From Anaerolineales bacterium (GTDB taxonomy: Bacteria; Chloroflexota; Anaerolineae; 4572-78; J111), in the NCBI GenBank assembly GCA_020634935.1, contig JACKAT010000055.1, positions 1-38,237 of the forward strand: a DNA stretch of 38,237 nucleotides, read 5' to 3'. This document shows positions 25,232 to 32,440 of this stretch, piece by piece; position 1 is the first letter of the stretch, and each line of letters opens with the position of its first letter. The position numbers and the translations under genes were made by a program. The notes beneath the pieces are model-generated. The model was given only the letters and a program-made list of their open reading frames with translations. It did not search any database and was not told the DNA's origin.

Positions 25232-26890
25232 TTAGGGAGCCGTAGCCTGAGTTTCCAGAACCGGCATTAGTGATGGCTGGTTGGCTGTTTGACTTCGTTC
25301 GCGAGCCGCTTTGAAAAAGGCCGCAAATAACGGATGGGGTCGGGTAGGACGGCTCTTAAACTCGGGGTGGAACTGGCTGCCCAGCATAAACGGATGATCT
25401 TTTAATTCGGCAATCTCAACCAGCCGTTCGTCCGGTGATAGCCCGGAGAAGAGCAATCCGGCTGCGCTAAGCACGTCCCTAAATTCGTTTTTGAACTCAA
25501 ATCGGTGACGATGGCGCTCGTGAACTACTTTAACTTGATAGGCTTGCGCAGCGATAGAGCCATCGCGTAAATGACAGGGATAGCTGCCCAGCCGCATAGT
25601 TCCGCCCAGACTGGCGATATCCCGCTGATCGGCCATCAGATCGATCACCGGATAAGGGGTGGTGGGGTTAAACTCAGTGGAATTGGGGCTGTCGCTCTCA
25701 AAAACGTCGCGGGCCAGTTCGATAACCATGACTTGCATGCCCAGGCACAGACCCAGATACGGCACCTGGCGGGTGCGGGCGAATTTGGCGGCCACAATCT
25801 TCCCCTCGATACCCCGTTCGCCAAAACCGCCGGGTACCACAATGCCATCGACCCGCTCTAATCGCTCAATCTGACGCATTCTCTCTAGATTTTCAGACGG
25901 AATCCACTCGATATTAACCTCACAGTCCTGTTGTGTGGCCGCGTGATGGAGGGCTTCGTACACACTGATATAAGCGTCTTCCAACTCAACATATTTACCG
26001 ACAATGCCAATCGTGACCGTGTGGGCTTTCGGTTTTTTGATGTGTTCCACCATTCGCCGCCATTCCGATAGGTCAGGCGCCCGGCAGGCAATATTTAGCT
26101 GGCGGCAAATGAAATCGGCTACGCCTTCTTCTTCCAATGTCAGCGGCACTTCGTAAATGGTGTCGGCGGTGGTGAGCGGGATCACCGCCTCGCGCTCAAC
26201 ATCGCAAAAAAGGGCAATTTTGTCGCGGAGGTCTTTCCCAACCGGCAGATCGGCCCGGCACATAATCATATCCGGCTGGATACCGATCCCTCTTAGTTCG
26301 CGGACACTGTGTTGGGTGGGTTTAGTTTTTAGCTCATTGGTGGCTTGCAAGTGGGGCAGCAGTGTGACGTGGATGTAAAAAGTATTGTTCCGTCCGGCGT
26401 CCTTGCGCATCTGGCGCAGAGCTTCCAAAAATGGCAGGCTTTCAATATCGCCCACCGTACCGCCAACTTCCACAATCACGATATCGGCCTGGCTGTGACG
26501 GGCCACCTCGGTAATCCGCGCCTTGATTTGGTTGGTTACGTGCGGAATAACTTGAATGGTCTTACCCAGGTAATCGCCCCGGCGCTCGCGGTTGATGACT
26601 TCCTGGTAAACCTGACCACTGGTTAGATTGCTGGCTCGGCTCAAATTTTCGTCGATGAACCGTTCGTAGGCCCCTAAATCCAAATCGGTTTCGGCCCCAT
26701 CTTCCAGCACAAAGACCTCGCCATGTTCGTATGGACTCATCGTGCCGGGATCAACATTGAGATACGGATCCAACTTTTGAACCGTCACCGATAACCCCCG
26801 ACTCTTTAAAATTCGACCAATCGAAGCGGCGGCGACACCCTTGCCCAGTGAGGAAACAACCCCACCCGTACAAAAAATATATTTTGTCAT
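25232..26890 (-). CDS. pyrG: CTP synthase
   Basis: A 552-residue CTP synthase that aminates UTP to CTP with glutamine and ATP. The N-terminal synthetase domain (~1-267) begins with the family phrase TGGVVSSLGKG and has LDPYLNVDPGTMSPYEHGEVFVLEDG. The C-terminal class I glutamine amidotransferase domain (~290-535) has the oxyanion/nucleophile region GLCLGMQ and the His-Glu pair in HPEFKSRP. AGGAGG five bases before the ATG fixes the start. It has a strong promoter with a hairpin between promoter and gene, which hints at attenuation. Confidence 0.98.
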   Translation of the reverse strand: MTKYIFCTGGVVSSLGKGVAAASIGRILKSRGLSVTVQKLDPYLNVDPGTMSPYEHGEVFVLEDGAETDLDLGAYERFIDENLSRASNLTSGQVYQEVINRERRGDYLGKTIQVIPHVTNQIKARITEVARHSQADIVIVEVGGTVGDIESLPFLEALRQMRKDAGRNNTFYIHVTLLPHLQATNELKTKPTQHSVRELRGIGIQPDMIMCRADLPVGKDLRDKIALFCDVEREAVIPLTTADTIYEVPLTLEEEGVADFICRQLNIACRAPDLSEWRRMVEHIKKPKAHTVTIGIVGKYVELEDAYISVYEALHHAATQQDCEVNIEWIPSENLERMRQIERLERVDGIVVPGGFGERGIEGKIVAAKFARTRQVPYLGLCLGMQVMVIELARDVFESDSPNSTEFNPTTPYPVIDLMADQRDIASLGGTMRLGSYPCHLRDGSIAAQAYQVKVVHERHRHRFEFKNEFRDVLSAAGLLFSGLSPDERLVEIAELKDHPFMLGSQFHPEFKSRPTRPHPLFAAFFKAARERSQTANQPSLMPVLETQATAP

Positions 26891-26940
26891 AATATCCTCC
26901 TTATCAGAACTGCCATTGATCGACTAACCTCCACAAAAGA

Positions 26941-26972
26941 CAAAGTCCCCAAGCGGCCGCTTGGGGACTTTG
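26941..26972 (-). promoter_or_regulatory. pyrG leader hairpin, possible attenuator
   Basis: A perfect 32-base palindrome (AAGTCCCCAAGCGG and its complement) located between the pyrG promoter and start codon. On the minus strand it is followed by TCTTTTG. No leftward gene lies upstream for it to terminate, so a regulatory terminator in the pyrG leader is the simplest reading. Confidence 0.55.
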
Positions 26973-27010
26973 TTTGATTTTACTTCTTTACCATAGTTTT
27001 GCATGCTAAG

Positions 27011-27038
27011 ATTATACCGAAATCGCTTTAAATGTCCA
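27011..27038 (-). promoter_or_regulatory. pyrG: pyrG promoter
   Basis: On the minus strand TGGACA and consensus TATAAT are separated by 16 bases. Transcription would start near 27004, giving a leader of about 114 nt with the palindrome beginning about 32 nt in. Confidence 0.7.
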
Positions 27039-27315
27039 TAGTAATACATAGCTATTTATTGCTAGTTCGGGCTGTGCTCAAGCAATTGACGATCCCTGGC
27101 CGGTAAAGTACAATTCATTTTTAATTTTAACCCAAGTTGCTACCGTGTCCAGGAAATACCGCAAATTCACTATTTCTACCCTAACCTTGTGAGAAATAAG
27201 CAGTAGGAAGTAATCGCTTTTGAACCCTTACTCCTTATTCCCTACTGCCTACTCCCCGGTTTGGCAACCTAGTGGCAACTTGAGTTGTTTAATAAATAAT
27301 CTTAAGGGTACCATC

Positions 27316-27618
27316 GTGATAGTAACTTGCTTCAAATGTAAACGCCATTTTGAATTAGACCCGGTTTTTGTCGGGTTTGAACTTCATAAGTTAAAGAAGA
27401 AAAATCCCAGCCATTATCAGGCTGTTTGCCCCGCTTGCCGGGCCGTTACGAAGGTCTCGGTCAAAGAGATGCAGTCCGAACTGGACGAAGCCGCCGCCGA
27501 GATTGACAAAATGGTGGCCGAGTACGAGGACGAGAAAGCAAAAGCTAAAGCCGAGAAGAAAGCTGGCCGGAAGGCTAAGACTGAGGCTAAGGAAGAGGAC
27601 GCCGTTACTGAAGAGTGA
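27316..27618 (+). CDS. Zinc-ribbon protein with charged coiled tail, unknown
   Basis: A 100-residue protein starting at GTG 27316, preceded by AAGG in CTTAAGGGTACC. Two CxxC pairs (CFKC near residue 5 and CPAC near residue 38) form a zinc ribbon. The rest is a Lys/Glu/Ala-rich helix (~55-100; EDEKAKAKAEKKAGRKAK) likely to be a coiled coil or nucleic-acid-binding tail. A longer reading from 27220 would add 32 residues encoded by a non-coding repeat and is rejected. The function is not known. The next gene follows after a palindromic element. Confidence 0.7.
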   Translation: MIVTCFKCKRHFELDPVFVGFELHKLKKKNPSHYQAVCPACRAVTKVSVKEMQSELDEAAAEIDKMVAEYEDEKAKAKAEKKAGRKAKTEAKEEDAVTEE

Positions 27619-27640
27619 GACAACGCCACTAATAAAAAGT

Positions 27641-27694
27641 GGAGCGACAAAGCTCGCTTTGTCAAGACCCATCAAAGCTCTGCTTTGATGCTCC
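27641..27694. repeat. GGAGC composite palindrome, copy A
   Basis: GGAGC and GCTCC ends enclose two hairpins, GACAAAGC-TC-GCTTTGTC and ATCAAAGC-TCT-GCTTTGAT. Flanking AAAAGT and ACTTTT extend the outer stem, so it may also terminate transcription between the zinc-ribbon and the next gene. Related copies occur at 34514-34640 and 37586-37688. Confidence 0.88.
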
Positions 27695-27742
27695 GGACTT
27701 TTATTTTAGAGGAGGAGAAAACCGGAGGATGGATGACTAAAG

Positions 27743-28921
27743 ATGGCTTTGCCCTCGCCGGAACATGAGCTGACTGATCGGCTTTCAGACGACCTGACGG
27801 CGGTGGTCACCGCGATTCATAACACCCCGGAAAAAGTTGTGTTAGAATTTGCCGGAGCCGGATCGCTGGCTTTGGCCTGGCTGCATCGTGTGGGCGGTTC
27901 GTCTCGGACGATTTTGGAAGCCACCGATCGCTACGCGGCGGCCTCGTTGACCGGCCTCATCGGCTTCCAGCCTGAGCAGTTTGTCTCTCGCGGGGTGGCC
28001 GTGGCGATGGCAGCGGCGGCGTATCAGCGAGCCCAAACTCTGGCCGAACCGGAAACGCCGTTACTCGGCATCGGCTGTACCGCCACCATCGCCACCGATC
28101 GCACTAAACGTGGCCAGCATCGCGCCTGTGTGGCTGCCTATTCGGCGGCGAGCCTGCTCACGTTCGATCTAACTTTAACTAAAGGCGCTCGTGATCGACT
28201 GGCGGAAGAGCAGTTGGTCAGCCGGCTCATTGTGCGAGCGATAGCCCAGGCCAGTGGGTTGGCTAACGCTTTATCGGTTGATTTGATAGAAAGTGAAACA
28301 ATCGAAACAAGTTTCCAGCCCGTGACTTTGCTCAACCAACTGCTGGCTGGCTCGGTTCAAACCGTCACCCTCTCACCCACCGGCCGGTTAGCCGCCGACG
28401 AACCCATCACCACCAGCGCGATTTTATCCGGATCGTTTAACCCCCTCCACCAGGGGCATCGTCAAATGGCCCAGATAGCGGCTCAGACCTTGGGCCGGCC
28501 GGTCTACTTCGAGCTACCATTGTTGAACGCCGACAAACCCGCTCTCGCACCGGCTGAAGCGATTCGACGCAGTGGTCAGTTTCTCGATTACGCGCCGCTG
28601 GTCTTCTCCGGCGCGCCCCTTTTTACCCAAAAAGCCCGGATTTTTCCCAACACCGTTTTTATTGTGGGCTACGATACCGCCGTACGGCTAATCGAACCCC
28701 GTTTTTATCACGACGACCCGGCCGAGATGCAGGCTGCCTTTGCCGCCATTCGAGCGGCCGGTTGCCGCTTTTTCGTGGCCGGCCGGTTGAAGGATGACCG
28801 ATTCCTGACCTGGCGCGATCTGGCCCTGCCTGACGACTTGCGAGACCTGTTCGATGGGTTTACCGAGCAGGAATTCCGGCTCGATCTCTCTTCGACCGAG
28901 TTGCGCCAAAAACAAGGGTGA
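27743..28921 (+). CDS. CinA-like domain fused to a NadD-like nucleotidyltransferase
   Basis: A 392-residue two-domain protein. Residues ~15-175 follow the fold pattern of the CinA C-terminal/PncC NMN amidohydrolase domain (VGGSS, then VSRGVAVAMAAAAY, then GIGCTATIATDRTKRG), but the catalytic ESxTGG motif reads EFAGAGS and the usual Lys is missing. Residues ~228-390 are a Rossmann nucleotidyltransferase of NadD/cytidylyltransferase type, with SFNPLHQGHRQM (HxGH-like) and DLSSTELR (STxxR-like). PncC and NadD act on consecutive intermediates of NAD salvage, so a NAD role is plausible but unproven. In-frame TGA at 27734 forces the ATG at 27743; GGAGG is 14 bases upstream, an unusually long spacer. 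The stop codon lies within a dispersed repeat. Confidence 0.8.
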   Translation: MALPSPEHELTDRLSDDLTAVVTAIHNTPEKVVLEFAGAGSLALAWLHRVGGSSRTILEATDRYAAASLTGLIGFQPEQFVSRGVAVAMAAAAYQRAQTLAEPETPLLGIGCTATIATDRTKRGQHRACVAAYSAASLLTFDLTLTKGARDRLAEEQLVSRLIVRAIAQASGLANALSVDLIESETIETSFQPVTLLNQLLAGSVQTVTLSPTGRLAADEPITTSAILSGSFNPLHQGHRQMAQIAAQTLGRPVYFELPLLNADKPALAPAEAIRRSGQFLDYAPLVFSGAPLFTQKARIFPNTVFIVGYDTAVRLIEPRFYHDDPAEMQAAFAAIRAAGCRFFVAGRLKDDRFLTWRDLALPDDLRDLFDGFTEQEFRLDLSSTELRQKQG

Positions 28922-28994
28922 CGGTCACTTTTGCCGGAGCAAAGCCCTTGATTTCGTCGTTCAGGTGGGTATTTTTGACCAAGTGACCGTCACC
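28917..28994. repeat. GGTGACAGTCACTT-type element, diverged copy 2
   Basis: A 78-nt element with perfect arms GGTGACGGTCACTT and AAGTGACCGTCACC. It starts four bases before the end of the CinA/NadD-like gene and supplies its TGA stop. The core is only weakly similar to the copies at 9482 and 37880. May serve as terminator. Confidence 0.8.
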
Positions 28995-29035
28995 TTGTCG
29001 CGACATTAAGAACGGCTGCAAAATCGTGCTTAAGT

Positions 29036-29064
29036 TTGTCAAATTCGGCGTTTTATCATACAAT
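29036..29064 (+). promoter_or_regulatory. Promoter of the DeoR-rhaTPQ unit
   Basis: TTGTCA and TACAAT are separated by exactly 17 bases, a near-consensus sigma-70-type promoter, 75 bases before the DeoR-type gene. Confidence 0.7.
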
Positions 29065-29065
29065 A

Positions 29066-29120
29066 GTTTCAATTTCTTACGAAACTCTCCCTATTTAGTA
29101 AAATTAGAAACATTTTGAAA
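29066..29120 (+). promoter_or_regulatory. Candidate DeoR-type operator repeats
   Basis: GTTTC-N10-GAAAC (29066-29085) overlaps the expected transcription start; further GAAAC (29107) and GAAA (29117) follow. Repeated GAAA/TTTC half-sites are typical for DeoR-family operators, and the adjacent gene encodes such a regulator, so autoregulation is likely (inference). Confidence 0.45.
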
Positions 29121-29139
29121 TCTACAGCGGAGTGATTTC

Positions 29140-29910
29140 TTGGGCAAACAACACCGGTTGGCCGAACGCCGGCAGCAAATCCTGGCCTCTGTGGAAGAGG
29201 CCGGCCAGTTATCAGTTGAAGATTTAAGTGATCGCTTTGACGTCTCGGCTGTGACTATCCGCCAGGATTTGCAAGCGCTGAGCGAACAAGGGCTGCTGCT
29301 GCGAGTTCGGGGCCGCGCCCTGGCTGTAACCGGAATGCCCGAATACTCCTTTGATATCCGCCAGCAGCAGCAGGCCGCTCAAAAGGTACGGATCGGTCAG
29401 ACCGCGGCTCGTCTGGTTGAAAACGGTGATACCATCATCCTTGACGCCAGCACCACCGCTCAGGCCATTATTCCCTACCTCAAACCTTTGTCGGAATTGA
29501 CCGTCATTACCAACAGCCTCAGAGCCGCCATGAACCTGCTCGATGCGCCGCATATTCAGGTGATTATGCCCGGCACCCACTTGCGCCACGTTTCTCTGTC
29601 GCTGATTGGTGAGGTGGACAACAGCCTGCTGGCGCGAATGAATGTGCGTTTAGGGTTTTTTGGGGCGCAGGGAATTACGGTCGAGTCCGGCCTAACCGAT
29701 GTCAATATGCAAGAAGTGGCCATGAAACGCCTGATGGTTGAGCGCTGCCAGCAGGTGGTGGGCGTCATCGACGCCCGCAAGTGGGGCCGGGCCGCCACCA
29801 TTACCTTTGCCCACCTGTCCCAGCTTCATACCGTGATTACCGATAAAAACGCCCCGGAGCCGTTAGTGAACCCAGTCCGCCAAAAAGGGGTTGATGTTAT
29901 CATCGTTTGA
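29140..29910 (+). CDS. DeoR-family transcriptional regulator of the sugar transporter
   Basis: A 256-residue DeoR/GlpR-type repressor. The N-terminal winged HTH (~5-60) has RRQQILASVEEAGQLSVEDLSDRFDVSAVTIRQDLQAL. The C-terminal DeoR sensor domain (~75-235) has ILDASTTAQAI, TVITNSLRAA and GVIDARKWG and normally binds a phosphorylated sugar. The start is TTG at 29140, supported by GGAG seven bases upstream; there is no suitable ATG before the HTH. It ends 15 nt before rhaT and is the first gene of the unit, so it most likely controls rhamnose-type uptake in response to a sugar phosphate. Confidence 0.92.
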   Translation: MGKQHRLAERRQQILASVEEAGQLSVEDLSDRFDVSAVTIRQDLQALSEQGLLLRVRGRALAVTGMPEYSFDIRQQQQAAQKVRIGQTAARLVENGDTIILDASTTAQAIIPYLKPLSELTVITNSLRAAMNLLDAPHIQVIMPGTHLRHVSLSLIGEVDNSLLARMNVRLGFFGAQGITVESGLTDVNMQEVAMKRLMVERCQQVVGVIDARKWGRAATITFAHLSQLHTVITDKNAPEPLVNPVRQKGVDVIIV

Positions 29911-29925
29911 TAGGATCTAGAGTCA

Positions 29926-31425
29926 ATGACCGACCATATACTATTGATGTCTAACATTAGCAAGAGTTTTGCCGGCGTCCACGCCCTGCGAGGCGTGTCG
30001 TTCGATCTGTACCCCGGCGAAGTACACGCCCTCCTGGGTGAAAACGGGGCCGGTAAATCGACCCTGATTAAGATTATCACCGGCGTTCACCAACCCGACA
30101 GCGGCGAAATCACCCTCAACGGCCAGCAAATCCATCTGGCCAACCCCCTAGAATCTCGCCAGCTAGGCATTGCCGCCATTTATCAAGAACCCAGCCTTTT
30201 CCCCGATTTGGACATTGCCGAAAATATCTTCGTCGGCCGCCAGCCGACCCGCGCCGGCGGCCAAGTGGCCTGGTCGGATATGTACCGCGAGGCAAGTAAG
30301 CTGCTCGACTCGCTGGGGGTGCATCTCGAACCGCGCACTAAGGCCCGTCACCTCAGCGTGGCCCAGCAGCAGATGGTTGAGATTGCCCGGGCGCTGTCGG
30401 TGCAAGCCAAGATTTTGATTATGGACGAGCCGACCTCCTCGCTGACGCTGGCCGAGGTTGACGATTTGTTTCGCATCGTTCGGCAGTTGCGCCAGGCCGG
30501 CACGGCCATCGTCTTTATCTCCCACCGGCTGGAAGAGCTGTTCGAACTGGCCGACCGCGTAACCGTTTTGCGCGACGGCGCGTACGTCGATACCAAGCTG
30601 ATTTCAGCCGTAACCACCGACAGCCTGATCCAAATGATGGTCGGCCGCCAACTGGCCGATCTCTTCCCCAAGCTAGCCGTCGAGGCCGGTGAGGTCGTCC
30701 TTCAGGTGGAAGGCTTAAGCCGCGACGGCGCGTTCCAGGATGTCTCTTTTGAACTGCACCGGGGCGAGATTTTGGGCATGGCCGGCCTGGTCGGCGCGGG
30801 CCGTACCGATGTAGCCCGGGCGATTTTTGGCGTCGACGCCATCTCCGGCGGTACCATCAAAATCAACGGCCAGCCGGTCACCATCACCGGCCCGCAAAAA
30901 GCGATGCAGCTCGGCCTGGCCTATGTGCCGGAAGACCGGCAGCATCATGGCCTGATTTTGCCGATGCGCATCTCCTACAACATCACCTTGCCCATCTTGT
31001 CCGAGTTTGCCAAACAGGGCTGGCTCGATACCGATCAAGAACAGCAGTCGGCCGCGGCATCGGCCACGCAGATGGAGGTTAAAGCCGCCGGTCTGTGGCA
31101 GCGGGTGCGCGAGCTGTCGGGCGGCAACCAGCAGAAGGTGGTGCTGGCTAAATGGCTGGCTACCAAACCCCGCATTTTAATTTTGGATGAACCGACCCGG
31201 GGCATCGACGTCGGCACCAAAGCCGCTGTCCACGGCTTGATGAGCGAATTGGCCGCTCAAGGCATGGCCATCCTGATGATTTCCTCGGAACTGCCGGAAA
31301 TTTTAGGGATGAGTGACCGCATTTTGGTCATGCGCGAAGGCCGCTTGACCGGTCACTTCAGCCGGGCCGAAGCCACCCAGGAAAAAATTATGCTGGCCGC
31401 CACTCAGGCCGTAGAACAGGTGTGA
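29926..31425 (+). CDS. rhaT: Rhamnose-type ABC transporter, duplicated ATP-binding protein
   Basis: A 499-residue protein with two ATP-binding cassettes, as in the CUT2 sugar importers (RhaT, RbsA, LsrA). First cassette: Walker A GENGAGKST (38-46), Q-loop in AIYQEPSLFP, signature LSVAQQQMVEIARAL and Walker B ILIMDEPTSSL. Second cassette: degenerate Walker A GLVGAGRTD, signature LSGGNQQKVVLAKWL, Walker B ILILDEPTRGID. The order and the RhaS-like binding protein downstream favour rhamnose over ribose or AI-2. It begins 15 nt after the DeoR gene and ends one base before rhaP. Confidence 0.92.
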   Translation: MTDHILLMSNISKSFAGVHALRGVSFDLYPGEVHALLGENGAGKSTLIKIITGVHQPDSGEITLNGQQIHLANPLESRQLGIAAIYQEPSLFPDLDIAENIFVGRQPTRAGGQVAWSDMYREASKLLDSLGVHLEPRTKARHLSVAQQQMVEIARALSVQAKILIMDEPTSSLTLAEVDDLFRIVRQLRQAGTAIVFISHRLEELFELADRVTVLRDGAYVDTKLISAVTTDSLIQMMVGRQLADLFPKLAVEAGEVVLQVEGLSRDGAFQDVSFELHRGEILGMAGLVGAGRTDVARAIFGVDAISGGTIKINGQPVTITGPQKAMQLGLAYVPEDRQHHGLILPMRISYNITLPILSEFAKQGWLDTDQEQQSAAASATQMEVKAAGLWQRVRELSGGNQQKVVLAKWLATKPRILILDEPTRGIDVGTKAAVHGLMSELAAQGMAILMISSELPEILGMSDRILVMREGRLTGHFSRAEATQEKIMLAATQAVEQV

Positions 31426-31426
31426 T

Positions 31427-32440
31427 ATGACCACTCAACCATCGACCCCGCCTCGCCAATCGATTTTTCTGACGCTCGCTCGCTTTCGCGAGGTCGGCAT
31501 CTCCATCTTTATCGTGCTGCTGATGATCATCGTCAGCCTGCGCAGCCCCAACTTTTTGAGTTTGGAGAATTTTCGAGACATCCTGCTTAACATCTCCATT
31601 CTGGCCATCGTGGCCCTGGCCCAGACGATGGTCATCATCACCCGGGGCATCGACCTATCGGTCGGCTCGATGATTGGCTTGGTAGCCATGATGGTGTCGT
31701 TTGTGGTAACTGAGAACCAAGCTATGTCGCCGTGGTTGGCCCTGTTGTTGGGCATGGCCATCGGCTTTGGGCTGGGCTGTTTCAACGGCTTTATCATTAC
31801 CGCCGGGGGCGTCCCGCCGATCATTGCCACCCTGGGGACCTTGAGCATTTATCGTGGGACGGTGTTTCTCTACAGCCAGGGGACCTGGGTCAACGCCTTC
31901 GAAATGCCGCAGAGCTTCAAACTCCTGGCCAAAGGCACGCCGCTCGGGTTGCCGAACCTGGTCATCTTCGCCCTGGTCATCGCCGCCATCATCTACTACT
32001 TTCTTAACTACACCCGCCCCGGCCGGGATATTTACGCCGTCGGCAGCAATCCCGACGCGGCCAAAGTGGCCGGTATTCGCGTGCAGCGCATTATTTTTAT
32101 GGTGTATGTCATTTCTGGGGTGCTGTGCGGCCTGGCCGGCGTGTTATGGGCCTCGCGCTTTGAGGCCGCGCAGACCAACACCGCGCTCGGTTTTGAACTG
32201 CAAACGGTGGCCGCTTCGGTCGTCGGCGGGGTGAACATTTTTGGCGGCAGCGGCACGGTGTCCGGGGTGCTGTTAGGGGCGCTGTTGTTGGGCATCATCA
32301 ACAACGCGCTGACCCTGATCCGCATCTCGCCCTTCTGGCAGTTGGCGGCCCAGGGAGCGCTAATTCTGCTGGCCGTTATTGTCGACTCGGTCATTCTGCG
32401 CCGCTTGCAGCAAACTTTAAGTGTGAGGAAAACAGCATGA
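31427..32440 (+). CDS. rhaP: Rhamnose-type ABC transporter permease 1
   Basis: A 337-residue inner-membrane permease of the BPD_transp_2 (RbsC/AraH) family, with about eight to ten hydrophobic segments. Family signatures are TRGIDLSVGSMIGL, NGFIITAGGVPPIIATLGT, YAVGSNPDAAKVAGI and VVGGVNIFGGSGTVSG. It is of normal length and has no extra domain, unlike its partner. The start is one base after the rhaT stop; its stop overlaps the rhaQ ATG in ATGA, so the three genes are translationally coupled. Confidence 0.92.
   Translation: MTTQPSTPPRQSIFLTLARFREVGISIFIVLLMIIVSLRSPNFLSLENFRDILLNISILAIVALAQTMVIITRGIDLSVGSMIGLVAMMVSFVVTENQAMSPWLALLLGMAIGFGLGCFNGFIITAGGVPPIIATLGTLSIYRGTVFLYSQGTWVNAFEMPQSFKLLAKGTPLGLPNLVIFALVIAAIIYYFLNYTRPGRDIYAVGSNPDAAKVAGIRVQRIIFMVYVISGVLCGLAGVLWASRFEAAQTNTALGFELQTVAASVVGGVNIFGGSGTVSGVLLGALLLGIINNALTLIRISPFWQLAAQGALILLAVIVDSVILRRLQQTLSVRKTA

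Larger units (their letters stand above)
26891..27315. other. Intergenic region between pyrG and the zinc-ribbon gene
   Basis: Holds the pyrG leader hairpin (26941-26972) and promoter (27011-27038). At 27196-27255 there is an imperfect hairpin of CAGTAGG and CCTACTG type sequence, a common non-coding repeat, which makes the upstream extension of the zinc-ribbon frame implausible. Confidence 0.6.

Noticed and set aside
27220..27315. N-terminal extension of the zinc-ribbon protein
   Set aside because: The extension is encoded by a CAGTAGG/CCTACTG repeat hairpin; the GTG at 27316 begins the recognisable domain.
27729..27740. Three-codon mini-ORF (ATG GAT GAC TAA) two bases before the CinA/NadD-like start
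   Set aside because: The spacing from the upstream AGGAGG is too long and GGAGG abuts the ATG, so it may be chance; noted only because the spacer to the real start is also long.
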